From positions 15,505,001-15,569,000 of the forward strand of contig OU612067.1 of assembly GCA_914767715.1 (NCBI GenBank): a DNA stretch of 64,000 nt, read 5' to 3'. The position numbers and the translations under genes are program-made. Source of the DNA: Membranipora membranacea. Lineage: Eukaryota > Bryozoa > Gymnolaemata > Cheilostomatida > Membraniporidae. The notes under the pieces are model-generated. The model saw nothing but the letters and a program-made list of their open reading frames with translations. It did not search any database and was not told the DNA's origin. Every line of letters begins with the position of its first letter. The first letter of the stretch is position 1. Of this stretch, positions 46,788-58,600 are shown one piece after another.

Positions 46788-49700
46788 TTACAGAAGAGTC
46801 GTGTCCCATTCCATAATCTTCTTCACCTTATTCATTGTGTTTGTAAAATCTTCCTCTAGTAGTTCTTTATTTAGCTCTCGCCTTCTCAGGACTTTCCTGT
46901 AATGGAGAGAACCAAAATTGGCCATTATCAATTTGGAAACTGGGTATCATGTAAGTGAGGCAGAATATAAGAGATTAAATTGGTAGTGATTTACTAATCG
47001 ATATGAAGATGTGAAAACTCTCTTACTCAAGCATATGTATGATTCAATGACACGGGACAGAATTGGATCTCAACTTTTATTGGGGTTTGTTGGAGGGCGG
47101 GATTACAAAATTTACAAAAATTTAAGTTACAAAATTTTGTTACAAAATTTAAGTGATACATTGAAAATCCTGATGCATTTCGCTGGACCTCAACTAGCCT
47201 GTCCTGACAAGCTTGGCTCGCTGCCCACTGATCTAGACCTCAACCAAATAAACTTCAGATTGCAATCTTTGACTGTGGCGTGTTATCTATAAACTATATA
47301 TATAAAATGCAACTTCCAACCCCAAAATGCTTTCAACCTAACTCAGAGCTAACCATGAAGAGTTGGTTAGGAAAACTCACCTTCTTTTCTTTACCAATAC
47401 TACCGTCAAAGGAATGGTAAATGCAATGATGACTACTACAATCCCAGCTATAATCCAGACATAAAATGGTAGTGATTTTATAAAACTGACACCTGTGTAA
47501 TGAAATAAAGAAAAACAAGATTAGGAATAAAATGGCAACACTGTAGTGAACAAATTCTGTAATTAATAGTTGGTCGTCTTACAAACTAAAAGTTTAAATG
47601 CTACAGGATTTTGTTGATATGTTAGCTAGACATCAATGCTAGACACCATGTCAAATGATAAATGCTAACAATTTCCATGATGAAAAAACATGAAAAGAGA
47701 ATTGGGAAAGGGGTTTGAACCTGGACCTCCCGCATATAATCTATTGTTCCATGCGTACTATCCATTCGTCTACATAGTACCTGCCTTTGAGTGAATAAAT
47801 GCGAACACATGCGTTCGCAAGTTAACCTAAATAATAATCATCGATGATAAGCGTCGACATATGGAAACATAGTGAAAAGCTAGACTGTCAAAAGCATACC
47901 CTCGTTTTTGATGTGCTTTGGTTGCGGCATATTATCCGGTTTAGAAACACCTGTTGTTGTTGTGGAGTCATATTTTGTTTTTGATATAGTGCTGTATCTT
48001 GTGTCTTGTTTGCTTGCTGTTGGTGTTGATGTTGTTGTTGGTGTAGTTGTTGTTGGTGTAGTAGTTGTTGTTGGTGTAGTAGTTGTTGTTGGTGTTGTTG
48101 TTGTTGGTGTAGTTGTTGTTGTTGGTATAGTTGTTGTTGGTGTTGTTGTTGTTGTTGTTGGTGTAGTTGTTGGTGTTGTTGTTGGTGTAGTCGTTGGTGT
48201 TGTTGTTGGAGTTGTAGATGTTGTTGTTGGTGTAGTGGTTGTTCTTGTTGGTGTAGTGGTTGTTGTTGGTGTTGTTGTTGGTGTTGTTGTTGGTGTAGTT
48301 GTTGTTGGTGTAGTTGATGTTGGTGTAGTTGTTGTTGGTGTAGTTGTTGTTGGTGTAGTTGTTGTTGGTGTAGTTGTTGTTGGTGTTGTTGTTGGTGTAG
48401 TTGTTGTTGGTGTAGTTGTTGTTGGTGTAGTTGTTGTTGGTGTTGTTGTTGGTGTAGTGGTTGTTGTTGGTGGTGTAGTGGTTGTTGTTGGTGTGGTGGT
48501 TGTTGGTGGTGTAGTTGTTGTTGGTGTAGTTGTTGTTGGTGTAGTTGTTGTTGGTGTAGTAGTTGTTGGTGTAGTTGTTGTTGGTGTAGTTGTTGTTGGT
48601 GTAGTGGTTGTTGTTGGTGGTGTAGTGGTTGTTGTTGGTGTGGTGGTTGTTGTTGGTGTAGTGGTTGTTGGAGTTGTGGTTGGAGTTGTCGTAGTTGTCG
48701 ATGTTGTAGTTGAGGTAGTAGTTGTAGGTATCAATGTACCATTGATGACTAAACGGAATCCCTTATTATGCCCTGTCAAGTCAGCCCTGAATGTTACCAG
48801 TGCCAAACCAGACTGCAATGGGAGTGAGAATGTCCCTGTATCTCCACTTCTGCATAGTCTGTTCCCTGCTACAAGTAGATAGTCATTCAAGCAGGAGCGT
48901 GGGTTTGGAACACCATTCTCAGTGAGATCAATGTCTTCAATGGTTACCTAAAAAAGTAAATAATCAAGTGATATGAATTTGACTCCATATTTATAAGTAA
49001 GTCACATTTGTCAGGATTCGTTTCAGGATATCTAAGCCTTTCTTGCAGATAAGCTTTAAATAATTTCAGGTTTATTCTGCAATGTGGGAAAGTTGCTCTA
49101 AGAATTCATTGATGATACCATACTTAAGTTTAGAAACAACAGATCTTGTTTGTCATGACTGATTTTGTACCTTGATATTTTCATAATGGTTAAGCCGCTT
49201 GTGCCAGATGCATTCTGACTTTATGTAGTCATTCGGGTAGTTTGGTGATTTCAGGTAGACTGGTAGTTGGAAAGGATCTGGAATACTTCTCCAGTAACTT
49301 GTATCACACACACTTCTGTATTGAGAGAAATCTACAACAATAAGGTATAACAGAAGATGTTAAGGTTTCCAGGATGACTTAGTGTCCTTATTCGATTGCT
49401 ACTAACATCATCCAATCAGTCAGCCCAATAAAGAAAAATGGTTGACTAAAAACGAAATGGTTGGCTAGCTAAAATGGTTGACTAAACTCAAGGGGTCTTA
49501 TCGCATGCTTCATCCCATGAGCATGAATGGTGAGATATTGAATGCCTTAAGGGCGAGGCTGCAGCCAGATTGCTCTCTGTTTGTAGGCAGGTCGGAGCAC
49601 CAAACCCATGGCCTTCAACGCATGCGCGCTGAATGACTGATGCTCTAAACCTGTACCGCCTACTCCTAAATCCATCTTATTTCTGCATTAAACATCCTAG

Positions 49701-50371
49701 CAAATAAAATAAAGTTTTTGGTACAAAAAAGATTTTTTTCTGCCCTTATAACACCTTCCCTTGTCTTGGCAATCAGTCCCAAGACATGACAAAAGTTGCC
49801 CTCCCTCAACCAACTAAGGACAACTTATTGGTAAGGAAAACTTAGAACTACTGCTCTCAGCCAATGATAGGCTTTCTTAGAACTATTGTTCTCAGCCAAT
49901 GATAGGCTTTCTTAGAACTAATGTTCACAGCTACTCACATATTCTTTCTTTCAATCTACATCCGGTCACCACGCCGGTCTTGAAAGAAAATAAGTCTGTC
50001 AATTTCCCTCCCACCTCCCTATCACTAACCTATGTGTTCATTGTGGAAATGCTAACAATTTCCTGGTGATGGTGTTCATTTGTTCGTCAATTCTGCACCA
50101 GATTTAACAACATCTAATACTATGGCAAGTACCCTGTCTGCCAAACAACATATACAGTGGCGTTGATCGTCACTTTCGGTTACAAATGCGTGAAGCGCCC
50201 CATATTTTTTTCCCCTATAATATGTTACATTATAAGAAAGAAAAAATATAATATATTTTACAAACAATTACTAAATTGAAAAATGCATACCCGTCTGTTT
50301 CGGTTAAATATGCCATCACAAAATCACAGCTCCTGTAAAGGATGGTCTTTCCGAACCAACGGAGCCAGTAT
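46788..50371 (-). CDS. CUB domain, Thr/Pro mucin stalk, single-pass membrane protein; 5' exon(s) not found
   Basis: Exons found: 50,291-50,371, 49,171-49,315, 47,900-48,947, 47,381-47,492 and 46,788-46,896, with phases 2, 0, 1 and 2 matching. The first exon reads [17 protein letters not shown] and probably ends an upstream extracellular domain. Next comes a CUB domain over two exons: [48 protein letters not shown] and [10 protein letters not shown], with the four usual cysteines. About 230 residues of Thr/Pro repeats follow, a likely O-glycosylated stalk. The fourth exon holds one membrane span ([16 protein letters not shown] then TIPLTVVLV) and a KKRRKVLRRR stop-transfer. The tail ends EWDTTLL. 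This is a type I cell-surface protein; the ligand is unknown. The signal-peptide exon should lie above 50.4 kb, perhaps beyond the retrotransposon there. An alternative acceptor at 49,331 would shift exon 2 to phase 1. Confidence 0.8.
47659..47876 (-). repeat. tRNA-derived SINE-like repeat in an intron of the CUB gene
   Basis: On the minus strand an A-box TAGACGAATGG (47,772-47,762) and a B-box GGTTCAAACCC (47,721-47,711) are in order. A shared leader, TTTCCATATGTCGAC, lies at 47,874-47,853 and a shared tail, GGAAATTGTTAGCATTT, at 47,675-47,659. The leader recurs at 31.7 kb and the tail at 50,047-50,063, which defines a family. Confidence 0.6.
48000..48735 (-). repeat. Coding minisatellite of ACC/ACA/CCA units (Thr-Pro stalk)
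   Basis: Imperfect units of about 15 bases, GTAGTTGTTGTTGGT on the plus strand, encode (T)3-5-P on the minus strand. The unit stays in multiples of three throughout, consistent with selection on the frame. Interruptions (an Arg, a few Ser and an Ile) are rare. Length polymorphism between alleles is expected. Confidence 0.9.
49845..49931. repeat. 35-base tandem repeat, about 2.5 copies
   Basis: Units starting TTAGAACTA recur at 49,844, 49,879 and 49,914 with ccaatgataggctttc between them. Intronic to the CUB gene. Confidence 0.8.
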
Positions 50372-50719
50372 CTAGTAGTGATGGCAAATTGTCAGATTTT
50401 GGCGAGACGGGACGAGACAGCATGAAAATTCGGGACGAGACCGAGACATTTTCGATGCCGATAAAACATTCTTCAGATATCACAATTTAAAAGAATGGTG
50501 TATATTCGTTCACTATCACTAGTGCAATCAGCTTATAGTACATTTGATTCAATTTGTAACTTGTCATCTAGCAATAAGGAACTATGTTGAGACCAAGTTT
50601 CATCAAATTCTGTCAAGTACTTATTGAATTATAGATGTCTAAAGAAAGCTTCATGTAGTGTTGTAAGCCGTTTAATAATCGCAGCAAAAGCATGACTAAT
50701 AACTGCCTTTCCATCATAG

Positions 50720-52475
50720 TATAAATGATGAACTGAAACCATATTGGACAGCTGGACTATCAGATCTATCCAAATCTCTGAGAGAAGCCAAAAGAAATTT
50801 CAAACAAAGATCTACATACCCAAATGGTGACTTACTAGATCATGCAAAGGAAGCTTTCAAATCTGCATTAGAAGAGGCCAGAAACGTATATCTCCGAGAA
50901 AAATTAGATGAACTTAACAAGATCAATGGAGATAACTTCTTGGAAAATTTCAAGAGAACAGTCTACAGGTCTAAAAACTTTGCCATAGGAGACATCAATT
51001 CCAAAGACAACATCGAATGAACAAAAATCTCAGTTATTCTATGAGGACATCTTTTTAGGTAAACATATGTCCACAGAATTCCATAGTAAAGAACAAGACA
51101 CTCAGTTTGGAAACAAATTAAATCATATAAGAAAAACAACCTGCAGTTCCTTCCCAGAACTATCCAGAAGTGTAACAGCTGAAGAAATAATGTCAGCGAT
51201 AAGAGTTTTGAAAACTTCAGGAAAGAGTCCAGACTATGACGGCTTACACCAGATGATGCTTAAAGTTAGTGGGGCACAATTCCATATCAATCTGATGATA
51301 CTGTTCAATGCCATTCTTGAAACCTCTAAATGGCCATTTACTAACAATGTTGTCACCCTACTACAGAAGCCAGGAAAGAAAGATTACGCTGACACAGGAA
51401 GATACCGTCCAATAACTATCACTTTTATCTGTGGGAAAGTGCTGAAAGGATTCTCGAATCAAGGCTCAGACATCTAGCTGAACAACAAAACTGGATACCT
51501 GAACATCAACATGGCTTTAGAAAGTGCCGATCAACCACAACATACTTCTGCCAAATGGTAGCAGAAATTCAACATAATGTTGCTGCTAAAGATAATGTAG
51601 CAGGTATCTTCATAGACCTTCAGAAAGCCTTCGACAGCGTGTGGCATGACGGAATGCTCGTCAGGCTTGCCGAACTTGGGATTAGAAAGCAATTTATAAA
51701 CCTTGTATCAGACTTCTTATCAAATCGGAAGATAAGAATTAAGGTGAATGATCACATCTCTGAGCCATTACCATGTAAGATTGGGTTGCCACAGGGTAGC
51801 CTCCTATCACCACTGCTATACCTGCTGTACACTAGAGATATGCTAGTCGGCATGGATGGCTCGTCTTATCAATACGCGGACGACTGTTCAGTTATCTGCA
51901 CAGAGCCAGATGATAAAACACTCAAAGACACACTAGAAACAATCAGCAAAATATGCTCAGACTGGATTAAAACATGGAGAATGAAAGCTAACTGCTCCAA
52001 GACGGGTGCCATGTGGTTCAGAGGCCATCCCGCACCATTAAAAATAAGTAACGAAGATATAAATACAGCACATTCAACGAGTGTGCTAGGTATCACATTA
52101 GATGACATACTGACATTTCAGACTCAAAGGGAGAAAGCAAAAGGAAACATGATTAAGAAGTGGAACATGCTTAAACCTTTTATTCACACAGGACTGGAAC
52201 CTATTGCAGCAAGAAAGGTACTCACCACAGTCATCATGCCAAAAGCATATTATAACTCCTTCATTTGGGACGAAAATAGTACACTCTCAGTACACCATTG
52301 TTTGAAAGACTTACTAGGCACCTCACTCAACCCATGAACTGAAGCCCTACACCAATTATCTAGGGTACCAACAGGAAAAGATCTAGCCTCTAGGGACATG
52401 TTTAACTACTGTCGTATGGCAGCTGGGTCAGCTAGCAATGAATATCACTATTGCAAGCATTTGCAAAAAGGCTAA
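50720..52475 (+). mobile_element. Decayed non-LTR retrotransposon, linker plus reverse transcriptase
   Basis: The endonuclease is missing. The element opens in the linker (LKPYWTAGLSDLSKSLREAK), meets a TGA near 51,018, then continues through SGKSPDYDGLHQMML. A frameshift follows near 51,436 just after FICGKVL, and the other frame goes on: HQHGFRKCRSTT, FIDLQKAFDSVWHDGML, GLPQGSLLSPLLYLLY and the catalytic YADDC. It runs to a stop at 52,337, with homologous sequence to about 52,475. At least one frameshift and two stops make it inactive. The palm motifs and the KPYW linker suggest a Jockey/I-like element, clade uncertain. It probably separates the CUB gene from its 5' exons. Confidence 0.9.
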
Positions 52476-52540
52476 CTTATCCTCCTACAAAAACTTTACT
52501 CCTCTGGGGTGGACAAGAAACATTGTACTGTCAGTTCAAA

Positions 52541-52977
52541 ATGGTTGGTAACAATTCGCTTAGCGTGAACATACCATATTTTACAAACAAAATTTCCAGT
52601 CATCACATGACCAAGTATAAAAATGATAACTATTTAATGCTTACTGTTTGTAACTTACCTGCGGATTGTGATGATATCAAACCGATGAGTAAAAAGTCCA
52701 GGACTGTAAGTATCATGAGATGTTGCTTCATTCTGAATTGTGTGGTGATAAAATGTCTGAATGCTGAGGAGAATTCTGAAGCTGAAGAGTGGTAAGCTGT
52801 GAATACTTTCAGACAATGACTACTTTGGTTTTTTTGTGGGCGAGCGCTTTGTTGTTTCTAATCTACTGTGAGGGCGATGATAAAATAAGTCATAGGTCCC
52901 TGCCTGTTGACTTGAGACTGGTCAGTGATGAATCTTTTTATGAACTAACTATTTTTGACAACTCACAATGCATTTAA
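52541..52977 (+). CDS. Candidate small membrane or secreted protein (two exons), unrecognised
   Basis: A possible gene of exons 52,541-52,705 and 52,813-52,977 gives 109 residues. A consensus GTAAGT donor and a gaatactttcag acceptor join two open frames in phase 0. An AATAAA lies at about 52,999, some 20 bases past the stop. The first exon is polar (PADCDDIKPMSKKSRT). The second begins with a hydrophobic stretch, TTLVFLWASALLFLIYC, followed by acidic residues. Lysines before and acids after suggest a type II orientation. If translation instead began at the ATG at 52,816, the stretch would be a signal peptide on a 54-residue product. It adjoins a dead retrotransposon and resembles nothing I know; it could be chance. 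Confidence 0.3.
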
Positions 52978-54429
52978 AGGAGGGAAGTAACAATGCTAAA
53001 TAAACACCCTTGATTGCCCTATTTACATCAGGGGCGTAGCTGCTCAAACTGGCTTTACCCTCAGTTGAAACTTCATGGGCCTTTTGGAAGCCAATTTTCG
53101 GCGTTTGTGTGGATGGATGTTATCAAATAAAAGGTGCGGTCCTTCACTGCATTAATGAAGATTGCGCAAAGTGATTAGGAACTCCTAAATAACCCCTTTA
53201 TGGTTTCTAACCCATAGTTCCCTCCACCCCTTTTAATATTTTGGTTTTACACTTGACTGTTGTGGGGAAGTTTGTCTTTATAACAATTTAGAACTGCTAA
53301 TAATTCACTGCTTTTTCAATCATAACATAACAATTTTTTGTAAACCACATTACTGGCTGTACTATGTAACCAGAATTAGTCACATTATAGAAAAAAACAG
53401 AATATGGTATCATAATTATCCTCATGTATATTTTGATAAAATCATCATTCGTAGCCCGTCTGTGATCTCATTGGTCACATTTAATTCCAGGCTGCTGATT
53501 GCAAAGTGTTAATAATTTCACAGGTATAATTATTTCCTTGTAATTAATATTACGTTAATCTATGATAAGGAAATAGCAGAGGTGATGATGTAGGATTTCT
53601 GTGAGTCAGACTCTATAGGCCTAGCAAACAGGCAATTGGATGAATGGATGGATTTATTCAGTCAAGAAATAAAAATTTCTCGATAAAAGTCTTGGTGCTG
53701 TGCTAAAATATTCAGGATTCTATAAAATGTCTTAAAATACGGTAGTCTCTATAAAAATCATTTAAATGAATATCTCTAGTGTGGGCTTGCTAGTTTTATT
53801 TGGTGATTCTTTGGGGTTTTGTATCTTACAGTTCACTTTGCCTCTGTAAAACAACGCCACAGATTTCTCACGGTTGAAATGATTAATCATGATGGAATAA
53901 TTCGCTTTTTGGTTTTAGTCTGTTTATTCATATGGCTTGTCTTTTTTCTGATAGACCCAAAAACTTTGCTGGTATATTTTAATAATAATAATTATATTAA
54001 AAAAGAAATAAAAATTATGACATCGCTGGTTGACAATGACTTGGTGCAGGCAAATGAAGTGTTTTGTAGTGGTGACTAGGTTTCCGAGTTATGAGTAGTG
54101 CCGCTTTTCTAACTCGGACGGCTGCCAGATGCCATATGCGGTTGCATGAAACGCATCAAGGCCTGGTTCGTAACGGAGGAGGATCGGTTGTAGACACTTG
54201 GTGATTAGTTGATTACAGCAAATATTACTGCTCGAAGCCTATCCGGATAGGTAAAGGCAACCAACAGTTGCCAAATGGCCATCTAGATGAGTTTGTGACA
54301 TTCACCACTTCTTGATTGATAAAAAGGAGAAACGGATGGCCAGTTAGCACTGCAGGGTTGGTATTTGTCATAAGCAAATGGCCCTTACACAGAGATGTGT
54401 GACGGGTGGCCATTTACTTAACCACATTT

Positions 54430-54522
54430 TTTCCATTTGCCTGCATTCTGAGTTGCTCCCCCTTCGCTGTTCCAGTGAAAGGGGAGCAACTAGTATGCAC
54501 GCAACTATATCAAACTTGTTCT
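54430..54522. repeat. Foldback repeat family A, copy 4
   Basis: ATTTGCCTGCATTCTGAGTT then GCTCCCCCTTC is followed by the inverse GAAAGGGGAGCAACTAGTAT and TATCAAACTTG, matching the arms of the 21.1- and 22.8-kb copies. Confidence 0.55.
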
Positions 54523-55347
54523 ACCATTTACCGGACACATTTTAATGCAACAGCATTCACTGTCTGAAAATAAAATGCGCCAGATAAAGTCATGTAACGT
54601 CTAAGATTACGCCATAAACCTCACTGAATCCACCAGTCTGCTTTGAGCAGAGGTGGTGAAGTCAAAAATGTGGCAAAGCGCTTGCAGGGCTGGTATCTCA
54701 CTGATCTGTTTTTACTTATTTGAAAACCATATAAGCGAGCAGATAAAAAAACAAAGGAATACTGCTTATTCTCAGTAATATTTCCACCCGAGTATCAGAG
54801 AAGGAGAGTTTCCTGCCTTGACAAGCTTTTTGGTAGAGGGAGAATGCTCCATTTACCATCCTCTATGGTCAGGCCTAGGACAGTCTATAAAGATATTAAT
54901 CAACTAACGTTAAGGAATTATCTACACTTGGAGAATGAACAAGTATTAAGAGAAAACCTAACAAATGATGATTGATTGATTTGATTGGTTAACTGCTGTA
55001 TCCTCTATCAAAGTAAAACTACCAGGAAGGGGGAGGTACCTGTTGTACCTTGTCATCTGACTTATTGTTGCAGTCAGTGTGACTGCATTAGCTGAGCATA
55101 TCCGCTGGTGTGGAGCCTCTGAGCATATATCTGTGGATATCAAGATCATACAAGTCCAACATAAAAAGGTAGGTGGGACAGCAAACAGTGCTGTCAATAA
55201 AAACTTTCCAGTAAATGACCACCAACCATCCAGGCTCTGTTACTACAGGAAATTACTCACTGATATGATAATTCTACCGACACATATATGTGGTCCATCT
55301 AAAGAGCTTGTGGTCTGTTTATCCTCTGTGTCAACCTAAAAACCTAC

Positions 55348-55415
55348 AGCTTCAAAACTGGGTTTTCATCTGGAAATCATTCACTTTCCAAGAGTGAAGA
55401 CCCAGTTTTGCAGCT
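55348..55415. repeat. Inverted repeat, 15 of 16 bases paired
   Basis: AGCTTCAAAACTGGGT and ACCCAGTTTTGCAGCT face each other across 36 bases, about 260 bases upstream of the TRIM start codon. A decayed hairpin element is likely; a regulatory role is not supported. Confidence 0.6.
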
Positions 55416-55671
55416 TTATTGGCTAGCTAACCATGCTACCCGTTCTGACTCCACGACCACTGTAGTCTCTAGCTCAGTGTGTGTCCCCATGGGGATTGCA
55501 AGCAAGCCTGTCTTTTGTCAATTCCAGTGTTAACCATTGTTTGATTGATGCTAGACATAGTCAGGGAATAAACAGGCTTTCCCCAAGGACTAGGAGCCTG
55601 AGGCCCAGGAATTTCTTGACGTCTACTATTATTCTTCCTACATTTATATAATTTATTGGCCATTTTCAAAG

Positions 55672-58600
55672 ATGGCATCAGCTGTTGAAGAAGAGCCCAG
55701 GTTTCAGGAGTGCGGTCACTGCTTTGAGAACGATGAGTTAAAGAGATTACCGTGTAATCCTGAACATATATACTGTACTACATGTCTGACTAAGGACTCG
55801 GAAGTCACAGAGAGAGTCAAGTGTCCGCTGTGCAGGTTTGTAACATTGCACTTTGACAACTTCCCTAAATTAGATTACTGATATTATTATGCTCACAGTA
55901 ATATGCAACAAGTCCAGTTGGGAATATAATGATCAACCGTACTGCTAAATCATACAGAAGTTGGTATGACCTATTGAGTAAATGCTCAACCTGTCATGAA
56001 GTGTGCCCCGTGTATTTTTGTAGGATAGTATTTGATGAAGGGATTGATGACATCCCATCAGCAGGCGCTCCTCTAGATAAGCTGCTCTGCTGTGATGTTT
56101 GTATGAGAAAAGATGACAAGAGAAAATATGCTCAGATTTACTGTGTCATCTGCCAGAAGAAGTTCTGCAAGCCTCACATGGATGTAAGTTGAAACCTATT
56201 GCTGCAAAAATAATGGTAAATTTCCAATCAGAAAAATTGCGAAGGCGACATCATCATATTTTTAGAGAAAAGATTTATTGCAGATCACACCCGTTATTGA
56301 CTTATATGATATTAGGCACATCTACTGAGTCTTTTGAAATTATCTTTTTGTGCTATTTTACTCCTCATTTTTCTGGTTACGATTTCCCTGCCTTCAACTC
56401 TCTTCTGATTATGTGACAGCAGGGAACTCGTGACCTGTAAAATAGCACAAAAATAATTTAAAAAGCTAGATCGAATATTTACATAGATCAGATTAAACTA
56501 TATGTAATTACTATTTCTTGATAATAATAGATACTAAAACCCAATATGATCAGTAGGGGGTTAGCAGCTAAAAAACCTTGAACCAAACTAACCTGCATTG
56601 TTGGTGACAGGTGCAAATGGTAAATGCACCAGTGCAACTTTGTGTACGAGGGAGAGGGGTACAACTCTTTGGCTGCAGCCACTTCAGTTTCTTTCCTTCT
56701 TATCAGACCAACACCTTTAGCTGAACTACCACTATTGATTATATTGGCGCTTGTACTGTGAATTGACATCTGCCCTGAGGATGTTGTCCCTTAATATGCC
56801 ATTGGAGAAGATAAGTGACAATGCTTATTTTGCCTGATGTATTCTATTGCACCGAGAAACAAAATCTTTGCACATGTCCTACAATTCTCAACTTTCTGAA
56901 AATTTGACTTTGATTCACATGAACATCTCCAACGAGCCTGTGAGCCAATCAGGGGTAATCCAGTATTTTGCCGGGCTGGTGCTGTCACAATTTGATCTGT
57001 TGTGTGTCTATGTTTTACAGGCTCACAACTTCGCTCTAGATGATCATAAGCGGATAACAATGGATGAGTATAAGAAGGAGTACAGAAAGGTTGAGATAAG
57101 ACACTGTGAGACTCACACTGATCAGGCTTATTCTGTAACCTGTAGCAAGTGCAACCAAGTGTTCTGTGCAGTTTGTGTAGCTTTGAATCCAGGAAGGTGC
57201 ACCGATGGTAAGTTGAGTAATATTTAGTTTCTTTCTACCTTTGAAGGGATTGAATATATCTCAAGTACTTTAGTAATCATGTGTTGTTGATAATACGAAG
57301 CTATCAAAAGATTGAAATTTTTTATTACTGCTAAGTAAATAACAGAAGATGGAGTGAGGGTATGATGCACTCTAGTTTCTAGGACCCTAGAAGTGTGATG
57401 CAATAAACGACCAATTGAGATATGCAGCAAACTACCAATAACTGAATTATGAGCTTATCAGCAATTTGTAGTGGTACTTTGATATTAGTAAAGCAAGTAG
57501 TCTGCTGTCAGACCCTCAATAGAAGTTTTACTGGCCGTATCTATCATAGCATCAGAGAGTGATAACCATTTCTTATCTTTTAAAACATTTCGAATTTTGT
57601 AGGCTCATCACACAGTTATACGGAGTTACGAATACTGGTAGACGACTTCATAAAGCATATCAATGATATGAAGCTGTGGATATTTGATAAAGAGGAGTGT
57701 CTACTTGGACTCGTAAAACAGATAACTAGAATTTTATCAGACTGGGATAGTGATACGAAGGAGATGATTACTAATTTACACGTCATGAGAGATATGCAGG
57801 TAGGACTTGTATAAATGATTGTGGTGAAAACTATTTCGGTGAAAGTTTCTAAATCTTTCTAAATCAAACAAAGGAATGATGATATAGCTTTTAGCAGTCA
57901 GGCGATTGATATACACGTTTTATACTTTCACATGTTGCATATCATTTATTTACTTTGTTCCACAGATAGCGAAGCTCACTGAAAAGTATGATCTACTTGA
58001 GAAGCAGGTACAGAAGCTAAGAAATCAGTCTAAGAATGAAGTGACTACCTTTCTAGATAAAGATATTGGAACTAAACTTGATAAAATCAGCAGAGGAGTT
58101 AAAAAGATTGATGCCAGAATATTCACTTATCATCAGGTAAACTTTGCGGCTCATAGTTGTATGACCTGATGTATCAACAGAGATAGTACATGATTGAGTA
58201 ACTCATTATTCTGTTCTTTGGTCATTCCAAAATTAACGGTCACATAGGGAGTTGTCCTTCTGCAACAAAAGAGGAGATGACTTTGAATTCTGGTATACCT
58301 GTGGCAGGGAGTTTGGGACATACTGTCCAAAACTCTTTGTCTATGATTTATTATGCCGAGAGCTAGACGTAATCTTCATCACTAGATTTTATACCCTATC
58401 ATATCATTCCTGTTTATTAGGTGGACATTGTCCGAGGAAAAGATGAAACTGAAAATCTGTCAAAGGAACTTTTGAACCTAGAATTACCACAATACAAACC
58501 CTCAAAAAGTCACATCAAACTACATGAGAAAGGTTAGTCAAAGGCATTTTAACTTTATAAATGTTTAAACTGCTTCTGATATTTAAATATGCAAAGAGCA

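Larger units (their letters stand above)
52980..55671. other. Intergenic DNA before the TRIM gene
   Basis: No gene is supported. An open frame with a hydrophobic stretch at 53,819-54,079 has no partner exons. The region holds foldback family A copy 4 (54,435-54,520), a hairpin at 55,348-55,415 and, at the right end, the TRIM promoter region. Confidence 0.45.

Noticed and set aside
47908-48882. Long plus-strand open frame of Val/Gly repeats
   Set aside because: It is the antisense of the Thr/Pro minisatellite in the CUB gene; the repeat is open in several frames, and the flanking domains are clearly coded on the minus strand.
49845-49931. Possible CRISPR-like direct repeats
   Set aside because: They are head-to-tail copies without spacers, in a eukaryotic intron.
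50291-50340. Signal-peptide exon for the CUB protein starting at the internal ATG
   Set aside because: The frame after that ATG is not hydrophobic. The exon instead continues upstream in frame and ends in phase 2, so it is an internal exon.
53819-54079. Plus-strand frame with a hydrophobic stretch
   Set aside because: It is AT-rich, includes low-complexity Asn runs and has no partner exon or recognisable domain.
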